From the NCBI RefSeq assembly GCF_043195135.1, contig NZ_JBAFWP010000002.1: a stretch of 64,000 bases of DNA; one strand, 5' to 3'. Shown here in pieces: positions 17,284 through 26,490 of this stretch. The DNA is from NCEH01 sp043195135. Its GTDB lineage: Bacteria > Pseudomonadota > Alphaproteobacteria > Rhizobiales > Xanthobacteraceae. The notes under the pieces were generated by a model, which was not told the origin of the DNA, ran no database searches, and was given only the letters and a program-made list of their open reading frames with translations. Both the position numbers and the translations under genes were made by a program. Each line of letters begins with the position of its first letter. Position 1 is the stretch's first letter.

Positions 17284-17426
17284 CTTGAATACCTCGCCAC
17301 CCGCCCGCCGGTGCGCGGCGGGAAGAGGTGCTTGATTTGGGCCCCTGTATCCAGAGCCGATATGCTGGAATTCGGCGGGCGACGCAAGCGCCCAGCCGCC
17401 CCTCGGAACGCTCCGCACGATCGCTC

Positions 17427-17453
17427 TTAAGTATATTGTGCCGCCATACTTAA
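17427..17453. promoter_or_regulatory. Perfect 8-bp inverted repeat between tadD and cpaC
   Basis: TTAAGTAT (17427-17434) and ATACTTAA (17446-17453) are separated by 11 nt in the divergent 300-nt intergenic region. The arms are AT-only apart from one G-C pair in very GC-rich DNA. This suits a dimeric regulator controlling tadD and cpaC together. No known regulator is assigned. Confidence 0.5.
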
Positions 17454-17583
17454 TCGCCACCGTGCACCACCCTGTTGGCCGAGGCCGGCACCCGCGGCCG
17501 GCCTAGGCCATCTGGCCGAATGGACCCGGCCGCGGCTCATTTCCTACAAGGCGTGTGAGGTAAGAGAGTGGGCGGCCGGAAAG

Positions 17584-19068
17584 ATGCGCGCGTTGATTGT
17601 GCCGCTCGTCGAAGGACCTGGCCGGATCATTCGGCTGGGATGCCTGGCCCTGTTCTGGACCCTTGCCCTGGCCGGCTCCGGGCAAGCCCAGGAGCAGCTG
17701 GTTCAATTCGCCAATGGCCGCTCCACCGCCTCGATCACTGTCCCGGCGGGCCAGTTCCTGACGGCGAAGACCGTGGGCGACGTGGACAAGGTGGTGGTCG
17801 GCGATCCCGCCGTGGCGACCGCGGTGCCCCTCACCAGCCGCACATTCTACGTGCTCGGCAAATCCCTCGGCCGCACCAATATCGCCGTGTTCGGGCCCGG
17901 TGGAACCCTGCTCGGCACGGTGGACGTGGAAGTCGGCGCCGACACGGCCGATCTTGGCTCGGCCCTCCGGGAAGCCATTCCGGCGGCGCGGATCAAGGTC
18001 GATACGATCAACGGGCGGATCCGCCTCAGCGGTACGGTACCCGATGCCGTCAGCCTGCAAAAGGTTCTCGAGATCGCGCAGCAATACGGCGCCGCCGGCG
18101 TGATCAATGCGCTGCGGGTGACCGGTGGGCAGCAGGTGATGCTGGAAGTGCGCATCATCGAGGTCAATCGCAATGCCGGGCGGGAGTTGGGCATCAGCTG
18201 GTTTGTCGGCGGCAAGTCCGGCGGGGCGGCCACCGGTGCATTCTCGCCGCCGGAGCTTCCCCCTCCGGGCGTGCAGTTCCACGCTTCTCTGCCAAGCGGC
18301 TCCTCGCCGTTCGGCACCGTTCTGGCGCAAGTGCTGGGCGGAGGCATCAGCGCCGACGTACTCATCCAGGCCCTGGAGGAGAAGGGCCTCGCCCGCCGCC
18401 TCGCCGAGCCCAATCTCGTCGCGCTCTCGGGCGAGACGGCGAGCTTTCTCGCCGGCGGAGAGGTGCCGATCCCGGTGTCGGAAGAGAATGGCAGCGTGAC
18501 CGTCCAGTACAAGGAATATGGCATCCGGCTGAACTTCACCCCGATCGTGCTGGAACGGGGCCTCATCAACATGAAGCTCCAGCCGGAGGTGAGTCAGGTC
18601 GATGAATCGACGCGGGTGACGACTGGCGCCATCTCGGTTCCGTCCTTCATCACCCGGCGCGCCAGCACCATCCTCGAAGTGCGCGACGGGCAGAGCTTCG
18701 CGATGGCCGGCTTGCTGCAAACCACCCATTCCAACACCCAGAGCCAGCTCCCCTGGGTCGGGCAATTGCCGGTGCTGGGCGCGCTCTTCCGATCTTCCTC
18801 CTTCCAGGAGGACGAAACCGACCTGGTCATCATCGTCACCCCCCGCCTCGTCAGTCCGGCGCGGCCCGGCCTGCCGCTGCGCACGCCCCTCGACACCAAG
18901 CTCCCCGGCAATGACGTGGACTTCTTCCTCATGGGCAAGCTGGAGGTGGACGATGACATGATGCGCCGCTTTGCCGATGGCACGGGCGTCATCGGCCCCT
19001 ATGGCCACATCATCGACATCGGGCCGCCGAAGCCCGGCAACGCGAGCAAAGTCATTGCCAAATACTAG
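17584..19068 (+). CDS. cpaC: Tad pilus outer-membrane secretin CpaC/RcpA
   Basis: 494 residues. A signal peptide (about 1-34, ending GSGQAQ) is followed by the pil_N domain (ITVPAGQFLTAKTVGDVDKV), a BON-like domain (INGRIRLSGTVPDAVSLQKV) and the secretin core with EVRIIEVNRNAGRELGISWF, FLAGGEVPIPVSEENGSVTV and the C-terminal LPWVGQLPVLGALFRS, VIIVTPRLV. It forms the outer-membrane ring through which the Flp pilus passes. It is transcribed away from the minus-strand Tad operon and followed by a small lipoprotein gene whose start overlaps its 3' end. Confidence 0.93.
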   Translation: MRALIVPLVEGPGRIIRLGCLALFWTLALAGSGQAQEQLVQFANGRSTASITVPAGQFLTAKTVGDVDKVVVGDPAVATAVPLTSRTFYVLGKSLGRTNIAVFGPGGTLLGTVDVEVGADTADLGSALREAIPAARIKVDTINGRIRLSGTVPDAVSLQKVLEIAQQYGAAGVINALRVTGGQQVMLEVRIIEVNRNAGRELGISWFVGGKSGGAATGAFSPPELPPPGVQFHASLPSGSSPFGTVLAQVLGGGISADVLIQALEEKGLARRLAEPNLVALSGETASFLAGGEVPIPVSEENGSVTVQYKEYGIRLNFTPIVLERGLINMKLQPEVSQVDESTRVTTGAISVPSFITRRASTILEVRDGQSFAMAGLLQTTHSNTQSQLPWVGQLPVLGALFRSSSFQEDETDLVIIVTPRLVSPARPGLPLRTPLDTKLPGNDVDFFLMGKLEVDDDMMRRFADGTGVIGPYGHIIDIGPPKPGNASKVIAKY

Positions 19069-19393
19069 CCGGCTTCTCCAGATCGCGTTCGCTCTCGGCT
19101 CCATGAGCCTCCTGGCGGGATGCGCCGACTATCTGAAGCGCAGCGACATGATCTCGGATGCCGCGGGCGAGGCGCAAAGCTGGAACAAGGTCGTCCAGAC
19201 CACCGACCCCTGGCCGCCTTATGTGATGGACACGAAAATTCCAGGAAATGGGCAGCGCGTGAGCAAGGTCATGGCGCGGTACACGGCGGGCCCCGCATCC
19301 TCCACCAGTTCGGCACCCTCCGCCGATGGCCCTTCCGCCTCTGCGGGCGCCTCTGCGGATGCCAGCGCAACGGGGGCGGCGACGGGAAGATAG
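19055..19393 (+). CDS. Small Tad-locus lipoprotein with PWPP motif
   Basis: 112 residues from TTG 19055, which overlaps the cpaC stop. This start gives a complete lipoprotein leader (IAFALGSMSLLAGC); the later ATG would leave too short a leader. The mature part has a conserved-looking core, ISDAAGEAQSWNKVVQTTDP then WPPYVMDTKIPGNGQRVSKV, and ends in a low-complexity Ser/Ala/Pro tail. Its place directly after the secretin is where cpaD normally sits, but I see no resemblance to CpaD beyond being a small lipoprotein. It could act as a pilotin or CpaD substitute (inference). Confidence 0.68.
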   Translation: MPNTSRLLQIAFALGSMSLLAGCADYLKRSDMISDAAGEAQSWNKVVQTTDPWPPYVMDTKIPGNGQRVSKVMARYTAGPASSTSSAPSADGPSASAGASADASATGAATGR

Positions 19394-19792
19394 CCATTGT
19401 CCTGGCACCCTTGGCCGGGTGACCGGGCGCGGCACCGCGCGGCGGCTGGAAGGGACCCTGGAACGGCCGAAGGCCACCGATGCCGGCTTCGCCTTCGTGG
19501 GCATCCTCGGAGCCATCGTCGACGTTGCCAAGGCAGGGCGCGCTGCCGGCTCGGCCAGCTGCTCTTTGTCGGTCCATGGCGCAAGCGGACATCCCATCCG
19601 CGACGCCGAAGCCGTGACACCGAAGCCATTGGAAGTGGCCGCGTATTTCATCCGATCGCAGGGGCCGCGCGCTCGCATGTCAAAGTGACGCGCAACGGTC
19701 TCGTCGCTTGACACCGCCCAATGCTTCGGGTCTTCCTTTGCGGCATGGTCCGCGACTTTCCACATGCTCTGCGAGCGATTCCCCGTCTGGCG
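19394..19792. other. Gene-poor gap with inverted repeat before the metal-efflux operon
   Basis: No convincing gene is seen. TGTCAA (19678-19683) and TTGACA (19708-19713) form an inverted repeat, with partially matching inner bases (GTGACG and GTCGC), just ahead of the first efflux gene. It could be the operator of a metal-responsive regulator or chance. No regulator gene is adjacent. Confidence 0.35.
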
Positions 19793-20119
19793 ATGCGCCG
19801 GATGGTGGCCGTCGCCGTGATGCTTTGCCTGCTTTTCGGCGCGTTTGCCGAAACGGTGGCTGCGCACCATGTGGACGATGTGGATACCCGCGTCGCGATG
19901 AGCGACGGGGCACCCGACCAGGGGGCCGAGAAGAAGCTTCCGGACCACGGGCCGTCCTTGCCCTCCGCCGACCATGATTGCCACGGCTGCGCCGCCGTCG
20001 TGCTGCATGCGCCGCTGGAGATGGTGATCGCACGCGTCCCGACAGGTCTTGAGACCCTGTCCGAGAACCTGGTCGAGGGCCGCGTTCCCGGCACCGAATT
20101 GCGTCCTCCCCGGGCCTGA
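19793..20119 (+). CDS. Small exported CzcI-like metal-resistance protein
   Basis: 108 residues from ATG 19793; ATGs at 19745 and 19721 are in frame and cannot be excluded. A signal peptide (MRRMVAVAVMLCLLFGAFAE) precedes a His/Asp-rich periplasmic part (AAHHVDDVDTRVAM, ADHDCHGCAAVVL). The HDCHGC element is typical of the small CzcI/DUF2946-like proteins encoded ahead of czcCBA operons, thought to bind metal and modulate induction. It is followed after 65 nt by the outer-membrane channel gene on the same strand. Confidence 0.65.
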   Translation: MRRMVAVAVMLCLLFGAFAETVAAHHVDDVDTRVAMSDGAPDQGAEKKLPDHGPSLPSADHDCHGCAAVVLHAPLEMVIARVPTGLETLSENLVEGRVPGTELRPPRA

Positions 20120-20184
20120 TCCTTCCGCACGTCGCGCGCTGACGCCCTGCGTCGGCCAATGCAGACTCATGCCCGGAACGGATC

Positions 20185-21456
20185 ATGTCTTCTCGTGCCC
20201 TCGCGCTCGCGCTCGGGGCAGCGCTCGCGCTGCTTCAGGCGTCGCCGACCTTTGCCGCCGCGCCGCGGCCGCTGACCCTGGCCCAGGCCCTTTCCAGCGC
20301 CCTTGCCGCCAACCCCAGGCTGACCGTCGCCGAGCGCGACATCGGCATGGCGGGCGGCCGGAGCATGCAGGCGGCTGCCCTGCCGAACCCGAACCTCTCG
20401 CTGGAGGTCGACAATGCCTTCGGTTCCGGGTCGTACCAGGGGCTCGATCTGTCCGAGCAAACGCTCCAGGTCAGCCAGCTCGTGGAGCTGGGCGGCAAGC
20501 GCGAGGCGCGCATCGCCGCCGCCAGCGCCGGGGTCGGCGTTGCCCGGTGGGAGCGCGAGGCGCTGCGCCTCCAGGTGCTCGCGGAGACGACGGCGGCCTT
20601 CGTCGCCGTCCTCAGCGCCCAGCGTCGCCTGGATATCCTGAAGGGGCAGGCCGACGCCATCGCGCGATGGGCGCCGCTGCTCCAGAACCGCGTGGAGGCC
20701 GGAGCATCGTCGCCCGCGGAAATCTCGCGCTCGAAGGTGGCAGCCAATCTCGCGCAGGTGGAATTGGAGCGCGCCAAGGCCGCCCTCGTCACCGCCCGGC
20801 GCGAGCTGGCCTTGCTCATGGGCGCCTCCGAGGCGAAGTTCGGCCCCGCCACCGGCAATCTTGCGCGCGTCGACCTGCCGCCAGCGCTCGACCGCATCCT
20901 GAAGTCCGCGCAGGAGAATCCGCAGCTCACGCGCTTCACCGCCCTGAAGGCCCAGCGCCGGGCCGAAATGGAAGGCGCGCGGGCCCGGGCGGTGCCGGAC
21001 GTCACCCTCGGGGTCGGCTATCGCCACTACAACGAGACCGCCGACAGCGGCATGATGTTCACTCTGTCGGTGCCGCTCCCGGTGCTCGACCGGAACGAGG
21101 GCGGGATCGTCGAGGCCGGCGAATCCCTGAGGCGGGCAGAGGCGGAGGAAGCCGTCGCCCGAAGCGCCCTCATCTCGCAGGTGGGCCGCGCCTATGACAG
21201 CCTGAAGGCCTCCTATGACGAGGTCGCCATTCTGCGCGGCGGCGGCCTCCTGGATGCGAGGAGCGCCTTCGAGGGCATCCAGAGCGGCTATTCCGAGGGA
21301 CGCTACACGCTCCTCGAACTCCTCGACGCCCAGTCCGCATTGACCGAGACCGCGCTGCGCGAACTCGACGCCCTCGTTTCCTATCACACGGCTCTCGCCA
21401 CCCTCGAGGGGCTCACCGGCCGTCCCGTCACCTTCGCCAAAGGAAAATCCAAATGA
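20185..21456 (+). CDS. czcC: CzcC-type outer-membrane efflux channel (TolC family)
   Basis: 423 residues. A signal peptide (about 1-24) is followed by two OEP repeats: PLTLAQALSSALAANPRLTV and the mirrored C-terminal repeat with the coiled hairpin ILRGGGLLDARSAFEGIQSG then YSEGRYTLLELLDAQSALTE. PNPNLSLEVDNAFGSGSYQG is typical of heavy-metal CzcC/CusC channels. It provides the outer-membrane exit of a tripartite RND pump. It overlaps the next gene by 4 nt. Confidence 0.9.
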   Translation: MSSRALALALGAALALLQASPTFAAAPRPLTLAQALSSALAANPRLTVAERDIGMAGGRSMQAAALPNPNLSLEVDNAFGSGSYQGLDLSEQTLQVSQLVELGGKREARIAAASAGVGVARWEREALRLQVLAETTAAFVAVLSAQRRLDILKGQADAIARWAPLLQNRVEAGASSPAEISRSKVAANLAQVELERAKAALVTARRELALLMGASEAKFGPATGNLARVDLPPALDRILKSAQENPQLTRFTALKAQRRAEMEGARARAVPDVTLGVGYRHYNETADSGMMFTLSVPLPVLDRNEGGIVEAGESLRRAEAEEAVARSALISQVGRAYDSLKASYDEVAILRGGGLLDARSAFEGIQSGYSEGRYTLLELLDAQSALTETALRELDALVSYHTALATLEGLTGRPVTFAKGKSK

Positions 21457-22421
21457 GCCGCGCGGTGCGACGCGACCTGGCGCTGCTTCTGCTCGGCCTC
21501 GTGGCCGGGGCGGGCACGCTCCATGTCTTGCAGGATCGATCTGCCCCCATCACCTCCACCCAGGCCGCCGAGGGGGCGCACGGAGAAGAGGAAGGCCATG
21601 CGGAGGGAGCGGTCGCGCTTGACGACGCGAAGCTTGCCGCGGCGGGCATCGGTCTCGAAACCGCCGGGCCGGAGAAGCTGCGCCAGAAACTCCGCCTGAA
21701 CGGGCTGATCCAGCCGAACCAGGAGGCGGTCGTCCAGGTCGCTCCGCGCTTTCCGGGCATCGTGCGGGAAATCCGCAAGCGCCTGGGGGACAAGGTCAAC
21801 AAGGGGGATGTTCTGGCGGTCGTCGAGAGCAACCAGAGCCTCACGACATATGATCTGAAGTCGCCGATCTCGGGCACCGTGGTGGATCGCGCCGTGGCGC
21901 TGGGAGAATATGTCTCCGAGCAGAAGCCCGCCTTCGTCGTCGCCGATCTCTCCACCTTGTGGGTGGACCTCTCGGTCTACCGGCGGGACTTCGCGCAGGT
22001 CCGCGTCGGCGATGCCGTTGTGGTCGATCCCGAGGACGGCGGCGCGCCGATCCAGGGGCAGGTCATCTATGTGTCGCCCATCGGCGCCGCGGATACCCAG
22101 AGCGGGCTCGCGCGCGTCGCCATCCCCAATGAGGGAATGCGGCTGCGGCCGGGCCTGTTCGCGGTCGGCACCATCGTGCTCGCGGAGAAGCCGGTCGATC
22201 TCGCCGTCCGCCTCGCCGCCCTCCAGACCATCGACAACCGGACGGTCGTGTTCGTCCGCAACGGCGAGGCTTTCGAGCCGCGCGACGTGGAGCTGGGCGA
22301 GCGGGACGGGGACTGGGCCGAGGTGCTGTTCGGCCTGATGGCCGGGGATGCCTATGCCGCGAACAACAGCTTCGTGATCAAGGCCGAGCTCGCCAAGGGG
22401 AGCGCCAGCCATGAGCACTGA
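21453..22421 (+). CDS. czcB: CzcB-type periplasmic membrane-fusion protein
   Basis: 322 residues. An N-terminal membrane anchor (LALLLLGLVAGAGTLHVL) precedes an acidic/His-rich segment (EGAHGEEEGHAEGA) usual in metal-binding adaptors. The split lipoyl/barrel-sandwich domain follows (VAPRFPGIVREIRKRLGDKV, NKGDVLAVVESNQSL, SPISGTVVDRAVALGEYV), then the beta-barrel domain (LWVDLSVYRRDFAQVRVGDA). It ends in SHEH. The adaptor links CzcA to CzcC and may hand metal to the pump. Overlap with czcC and a 30-nt gap to czcA show one operon. Confidence 0.9.
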   Translation: MSRAVRRDLALLLLGLVAGAGTLHVLQDRSAPITSTQAAEGAHGEEEGHAEGAVALDDAKLAAAGIGLETAGPEKLRQKLRLNGLIQPNQEAVVQVAPRFPGIVREIRKRLGDKVNKGDVLAVVESNQSLTTYDLKSPISGTVVDRAVALGEYVSEQKPAFVVADLSTLWVDLSVYRRDFAQVRVGDAVVVDPEDGGAPIQGQVIYVSPIGAADTQSGLARVAIPNEGMRLRPGLFAVGTIVLAEKPVDLAVRLAALQTIDNRTVVFVRNGEAFEPRDVELGERDGDWAEVLFGLMAGDAYAANNSFVIKAELAKGSASHEH

Positions 22422-22451
22422 GGCCCGTCCCTCCAGCGCGGAGGCGTCGCG

Positions 22452-25400
22452 ATGATCGACGCCATTCTCGCCTTCTCGATCCGCCAGCGTTGGCTGGTGG
22501 TGCTGGCCTGCCTGGGCGTGGCGGCCTTCGGCGCCTGGAACTTCACGCGCCTGCCCATCGATGCGGTGCCGGACATCACCAATGTCCAGGTGCAGATCAA
22601 CACCTCCGCGCCCGGCTTCTCGCCGCTGGAGACCGAACAGCGCATCACCTTTCCGATCGAGACCGCCATGGGCGGCCTGCCGGGCCTGGACTACACCCGC
22701 TCCATGTCGCGCTACGGCCTCAGCCAGGTGACGGTGGTGTTCCGCGACGGGACCGACATCTATTTCGCCCGCCAGCTGGTGAACGAGCGCATCCAGCAGG
22801 CCAAGGACCAGCTTCCGCCGGGCGTCGCGACCGCCATGGGGCCCGTCTCCACGGGCCTCGGCGAAATCTATATGTACACGGTGGAGGCCAAGGCCGGGGC
22901 TAAGAAGCCGTCCGGCGAGCCCTATAGTCCCACCGACCTGCGCACCATCCAGGACTGGATCATCAAGCCCCAGCTGCGCACCGTGCCGGGCGTGGTCGAG
23001 GTGAACACCATCGGCGGCTACGAGCGCGAGTTCCATGTCCTGCCCAACCCGGCGCGGCTCATGGCCTACCGCATCTCGTTCCGGGACGTGATGACCGCGC
23101 TCGCGGCCAACAACGCCAACGTGGGCGCAGGCTATATCGAGCGGAACGGCGAGCAGTATCTCGTCCGCACGCCCGGACAGGTGGCCAATGCGGAGGAGAT
23201 CCGGGAGATCGTCATCGGCAGCCATTCCGGCACGCCGATCCGGATCGGCGACATCGCCGAGGTGCGTGAGGGCAAGGAGCTGCGCACGGGCGCGGCGACG
23301 CTGAACGGGGAGGAGGTGGTGCTCGGCACCACCATGCTGCTCATCGGCGAGAACAGTCGCACGGTGGCCCAGCGCGTCGAGACGCGGCTGGAAGAAATCT
23401 CCCGCTCGCTGCCCGAAGGCGTCATAGCCCGCGCCGTCTACGACCGCTCCCACCTCGTGGAAGCCACCATCGCCACGGTGGAGAAGAACCTCGTCGAAGG
23501 CGCGCTGTTCGTCATCGCGGTGCTGTTCGTGCTGCTGGGGAACATCCGCGCGGCGCTGGTGACGGCCTGCGTGATCCCGCTCGCCATGCTCTTCACCATC
23601 ACCGGCATGGTGGAGAACAAGGTCAGCGCGAACCTGATGAGCCTCGGGGCCATCGACTTCGGCATCATCATCGACGGCGCCGTCATCATCGTGGAGAACT
23701 GCCTGCGCCTGCTGGCGGAGGCGCAGCACAAGAGGGGCCGCCTGCTGACGCGGGCGGAGCGGTTCGAGACCATCCTCGCGGGGTCGAAGGAGGTGATCCG
23801 GCCGAGCCTGTTCGGCACCATGATCATCGCCGTGGTCTACCTGCCGGTGCTCACGCTCACGGGCGTGGAAGGCAAGATGTTCACGCCCATGGCGATCACG
23901 GTGCTGATGGCGCTGCTCGGCGCGGCGCTGTTCTCCATGACCTTCGTGCCCGCCGCCATCGCCCTGTTCGTGACCGGCAAGGTGTCCGAGCACGAGAACG
24001 CCATCATGCGGGGCGCCCGGCGCCTCTACACGCCATTGCTGGATGCCTGCATCGATTATCGCGGCGCGGTGGCCGTGGCGGCCGCCGCCCTGGTGATCGC
24101 GAGCGGCCTTGCGGCCTCGCGCATGGGCGGGGAGTTCATCCCCAGCCTCGACGAGGGCGACGCCGCCATCCAGGCGCTGCGCGTTCCCGGCACCAGCCTC
24201 ACGCAGTCGCTCGAGATGCAGGAGGCCCTCGAAAAGCGCCTGCTGAAGGTGCCGGAAGTGAAGGAGATCTTCGCCCGCGTCGGCACGGCCGAGATCGCCA
24301 CCGACGCGATGCCGCCCTCCATCTCCGACGGCTACATCATGCTGAAGCCCCGCTCGGAATGGCCGGACCCGTCCAAGCCGAAGACCGCATTGATGGAGGA
24401 CATCGAGAAGGCCGCCGAGTCCGTGCCGGGGAGCAATTACGAACTGTCCCAGCCCATTCAGCTTCGCTTCAACGAACTGATCTCCGGCATCCGCAGCGAC
24501 GTGGGCGTGAAGATCTTCGGCGACGATCTCGATACCCTGCTCCAGGTCGCCGGCCAGGTGCAGGCGGTGCTCCAGAAGGTGCCCGGCGCGGCGGACGTGA
24601 AGACGGAACAGGTCTCGGGCCTGCCCATGCTGACCGTCGGGCTGAACCGGGCGGCCATGGCGCGCTTTGGCGTCTCCGTCGCCGATGTGCAGGAACTGAT
24701 CGAGATCGCGGTGGGCGGCAAGGAGGCGGGGGTCCTGTTCGAGGGCGACCGGCGCTTCGACATCGTGGTGCGCCTGCCGGAGGACTTGCGGACCGACATC
24801 GAGGCGCTGCGCGCCCTGCCCATCCCGTTGCCACCGGCGAACGAGGAGGGCCGGCCCGTTCGCGCGAGCTGGGGGGCGGCCGCAACCTCCCAGATCCGCT
24901 ATGTGCCGCTCTCGTCCATCGCCATCCTCACGGTGTCGCCCGGCCCCAACCAGATCAGCCGCGAGAACGGCAAGCGGCGGATCGTGGTGAGCGCCAACGT
25001 GCGCGACCGGGACCTCGGCTCGTTCGTCGCCGACGCCCAGAAGCAGGTCGCCGGGACGGTGAAACTGCCGGAGGGCTATTGGGTCGGCTGGGGCGGCCAG
25101 TTCGAGCAACTCGTCTCCGCCACCCAGCGCCTCGCCATCGTGGTGCCGATCGCGCTGGCGCTGATCTTCCTGCTGTTGTTCATGAGCTTCGGGTCGGTCG
25201 GCGATGCGCTGCTGGTGTTCTCCGGCGTGCCGCTGGCGCTGACGGGGGGCGTTGCCGCGCTGCTGCTGCGGGATATCCCGCTCTCCATCAGCGCGGGCAT
25301 CGGCTTCATCGCCCTGTCGGGCGTCGCGGTACTGAACGGGCTCGTCATCATCGCTTTCATCCAGCGGCTGCGGGCCGAGGGGAAGGGGATCCTCACTGCC

Positions 25401-25661
25401 GTCCGCGAGGGAGCGCTGACGCGCCTGCGGCCGGTGCTGATGACCGCGCTCGTCGCCTCCCTCGGCTTCGTGCCCATGGCGCTGGCGACGGGGCCGGGCG
25501 CGGAGGTGCAGCGGCCGCTGGCCACCGTGGTGATCGGCGGCATCATCTCCTCCACCATCCTCACCCTGCTGGTCCTGCCGGCGCTCTACGTGCTGTTCCG
25601 GCGCGAGAGCGAGCGGTCGGAACCTGTTTCCACCGCGACCGGCGGAGCCGCCTCAACCTAG
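22452..25661 (+). CDS. czcA: CzcA-type heavy-metal RND efflux pump
   Basis: 1069 residues, the usual length. DAVPDITNVQVQINTSAPGF in the N-terminal porter domain and LGAIDFGIIIDGAVIIVENC in TM4 (the D-G-A-V-x-x-V-E-N pattern of heavy-metal RND proteins) identify the HME subfamily. Twelve membrane helices are arranged in the two usual sets, with large periplasmic loops after TM1 and TM7. It exports divalent cations by proton antiport; Co/Zn/Cd is the classical range, but Ni or Cu cannot be excluded. It is co-transcribed with czcC and czcB. Confidence 0.92.
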   Translation: MIDAILAFSIRQRWLVVLACLGVAAFGAWNFTRLPIDAVPDITNVQVQINTSAPGFSPLETEQRITFPIETAMGGLPGLDYTRSMSRYGLSQVTVVFRDGTDIYFARQLVNERIQQAKDQLPPGVATAMGPVSTGLGEIYMYTVEAKAGAKKPSGEPYSPTDLRTIQDWIIKPQLRTVPGVVEVNTIGGYEREFHVLPNPARLMAYRISFRDVMTALAANNANVGAGYIERNGEQYLVRTPGQVANAEEIREIVIGSHSGTPIRIGDIAEVREGKELRTGAATLNGEEVVLGTTMLLIGENSRTVAQRVETRLEEISRSLPEGVIARAVYDRSHLVEATIATVEKNLVEGALFVIAVLFVLLGNIRAALVTACVIPLAMLFTITGMVENKVSANLMSLGAIDFGIIIDGAVIIVENCLRLLAEAQHKRGRLLTRAERFETILAGSKEVIRPSLFGTMIIAVVYLPVLTLTGVEGKMFTPMAITVLMALLGAALFSMTFVPAAIALFVTGKVSEHENAIMRGARRLYTPLLDACIDYRGAVAVAAAALVIASGLAASRMGGEFIPSLDEGDAAIQALRVPGTSLTQSLEMQEALEKRLLKVPEVKEIFARVGTAEIATDAMPPSISDGYIMLKPRSEWPDPSKPKTALMEDIEKAAESVPGSNYELSQPIQLRFNELISGIRSDVGVKIFGDDLDTLLQVAGQVQAVLQKVPGAADVKTEQVSGLPMLTVGLNRAAMARFGVSVADVQELIEIAVGGKEAGVLFEGDRRFDIVVRLPEDLRTDIEALRALPIPLPPANEEGRPVRASWGAAATSQIRYVPLSSIAILTVSPGPNQISRENGKRRIVVSANVRDRDLGSFVADAQKQVAGTVKLPEGYWVGWGGQFEQLVSATQRLAIVVPIALALIFLLLFMSFGSVGDALLVFSGVPLALTGGVAALLLRDIPLSISAGIGFIALSGVAVLNGLVIIAFIQRLRAEGKGILTAVREGALTRLRPVLMTALVASLGFVPMALATGPGAEVQRPLATVVIGGIISSTILTLLVLPALYVLFRRESERSEPVSTATGGAAST

Positions 25662-25680
25662 AAAACCCACGGAGACACCC

Positions 25681-26058
25681 ATGTTGAAAGCACTTCTCAT
25701 GGCCGGCGCCTTGCTGCTGTCCGGTCCCGCCTCGGCGCAGCACGCCCACGACAACCAGAAAGGGCCGAACGGCGGCCCCATGGAGGATGTCGCCGGCGTC
25801 CATGCCGAGCTGATCGTCTCCGGCCAGGTCGTGACGGTGAACGTCTTCGACGAGGCCGGAAAGCCGATCGACGCGGCCGGCTACACCGGCTCGGCGATGA
25901 TCGTCTCCGGCAGCGATCGCAAGACCTTTTCGCTGGCCCCGTCAGGCAACGCCCTCACCGGGCAGGCCGCAGCATCCATCGCGAAGGGCGCGGCGGTGAC
26001 GGTGGTCGTCAAGACGGCCGCCGGAAAGTCCGGTCAGGCGAAATTCACCGCGCCCTGA
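25681..26058 (+). CDS. Small periplasmic protein of the Czc operon
   Basis: 125 residues with a clear signal peptide (MLKALLMAGALLLSGPASAQ) and a His-containing mature N-terminus (HAHDNQKGPNGGPMEDVAGV). An all-beta, immunoglobulin-like part follows (VVTVNVFDEAGKPIDAAGYT, AVTVVVKTAAGKSGQAKFTA). Proteins of this type often end heavy-metal efflux operons and probably bind metal in the periplasm, but no reaction is established. The gene begins 19 nt after czcA with a GGAGA ribosome site. It is not CusF-like. Confidence 0.75.
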   Translation: MLKALLMAGALLLSGPASAQHAHDNQKGPNGGPMEDVAGVHAELIVSGQVVTVNVFDEAGKPIDAAGYTGSAMIVSGSDRKTFSLAPSGNALTGQAAASIAKGAAVTVVVKTAAGKSGQAKFTAP

Positions 26059-26490
26059 AGAGAGGAGTGAGGCTCATCATGTCCGGGCGCCAGACCTTCC
26101 GCCGCAGTGCCGGGGCGAAGATCGCGGTTGAGCTCATCGCACGTGCGATCCCCGCCCACGCCCGAGATGATAAGCCCCAAGGTCACAAGGCGAACGTGAG
26201 GCATGTCTTTCGGGATGTGCCGCTCGGCCCGGGTTCATCTGTCGACGGATGGGAAAGACCCCGCGGATATGGACTCCGCCGCTGTTTTTATTTCCGTGAT
26301 GCTTTCCCCGTCGCCTTCACGTTCGCAGCCGGCGGGTCACCTCGGAGCGGCGAAACAGGTGATCTCACCGTCTCTTGCCGGGCGCTTCGCTGCCGTCGTC
26401 GCCTCTTCGGGATCCCCTCGGACGCGCCGTGCGCGCAGACGGATCTCTTTCAGGCTCCCATCCGCATCAGTCCATGACAGGAGAATAGTT
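26059..26490. other. Gap without a supported gene
   Basis: An open frame from about 26067 to 26477 (136 codons) exists, but it has no family resemblance and a composition typical of chance frames in GC-rich DNA. I see no RNA fold or repeat I could defend. Confidence 0.3.

Noticed and set aside
21384..25109. Very long open frame antisense to the Czc genes (about 1241 codons)
   Set aside because: It mirrors the codon structure of czcBA on the other strand; His/Gly/Asp-rich composition without any domain. The plus-strand genes are certain.
26067..26477. 136-codon frame after the Czc operon
   Set aside because: It begins soon after the stop of the last efflux gene, but the product has no signal peptide, domain or sensible composition.
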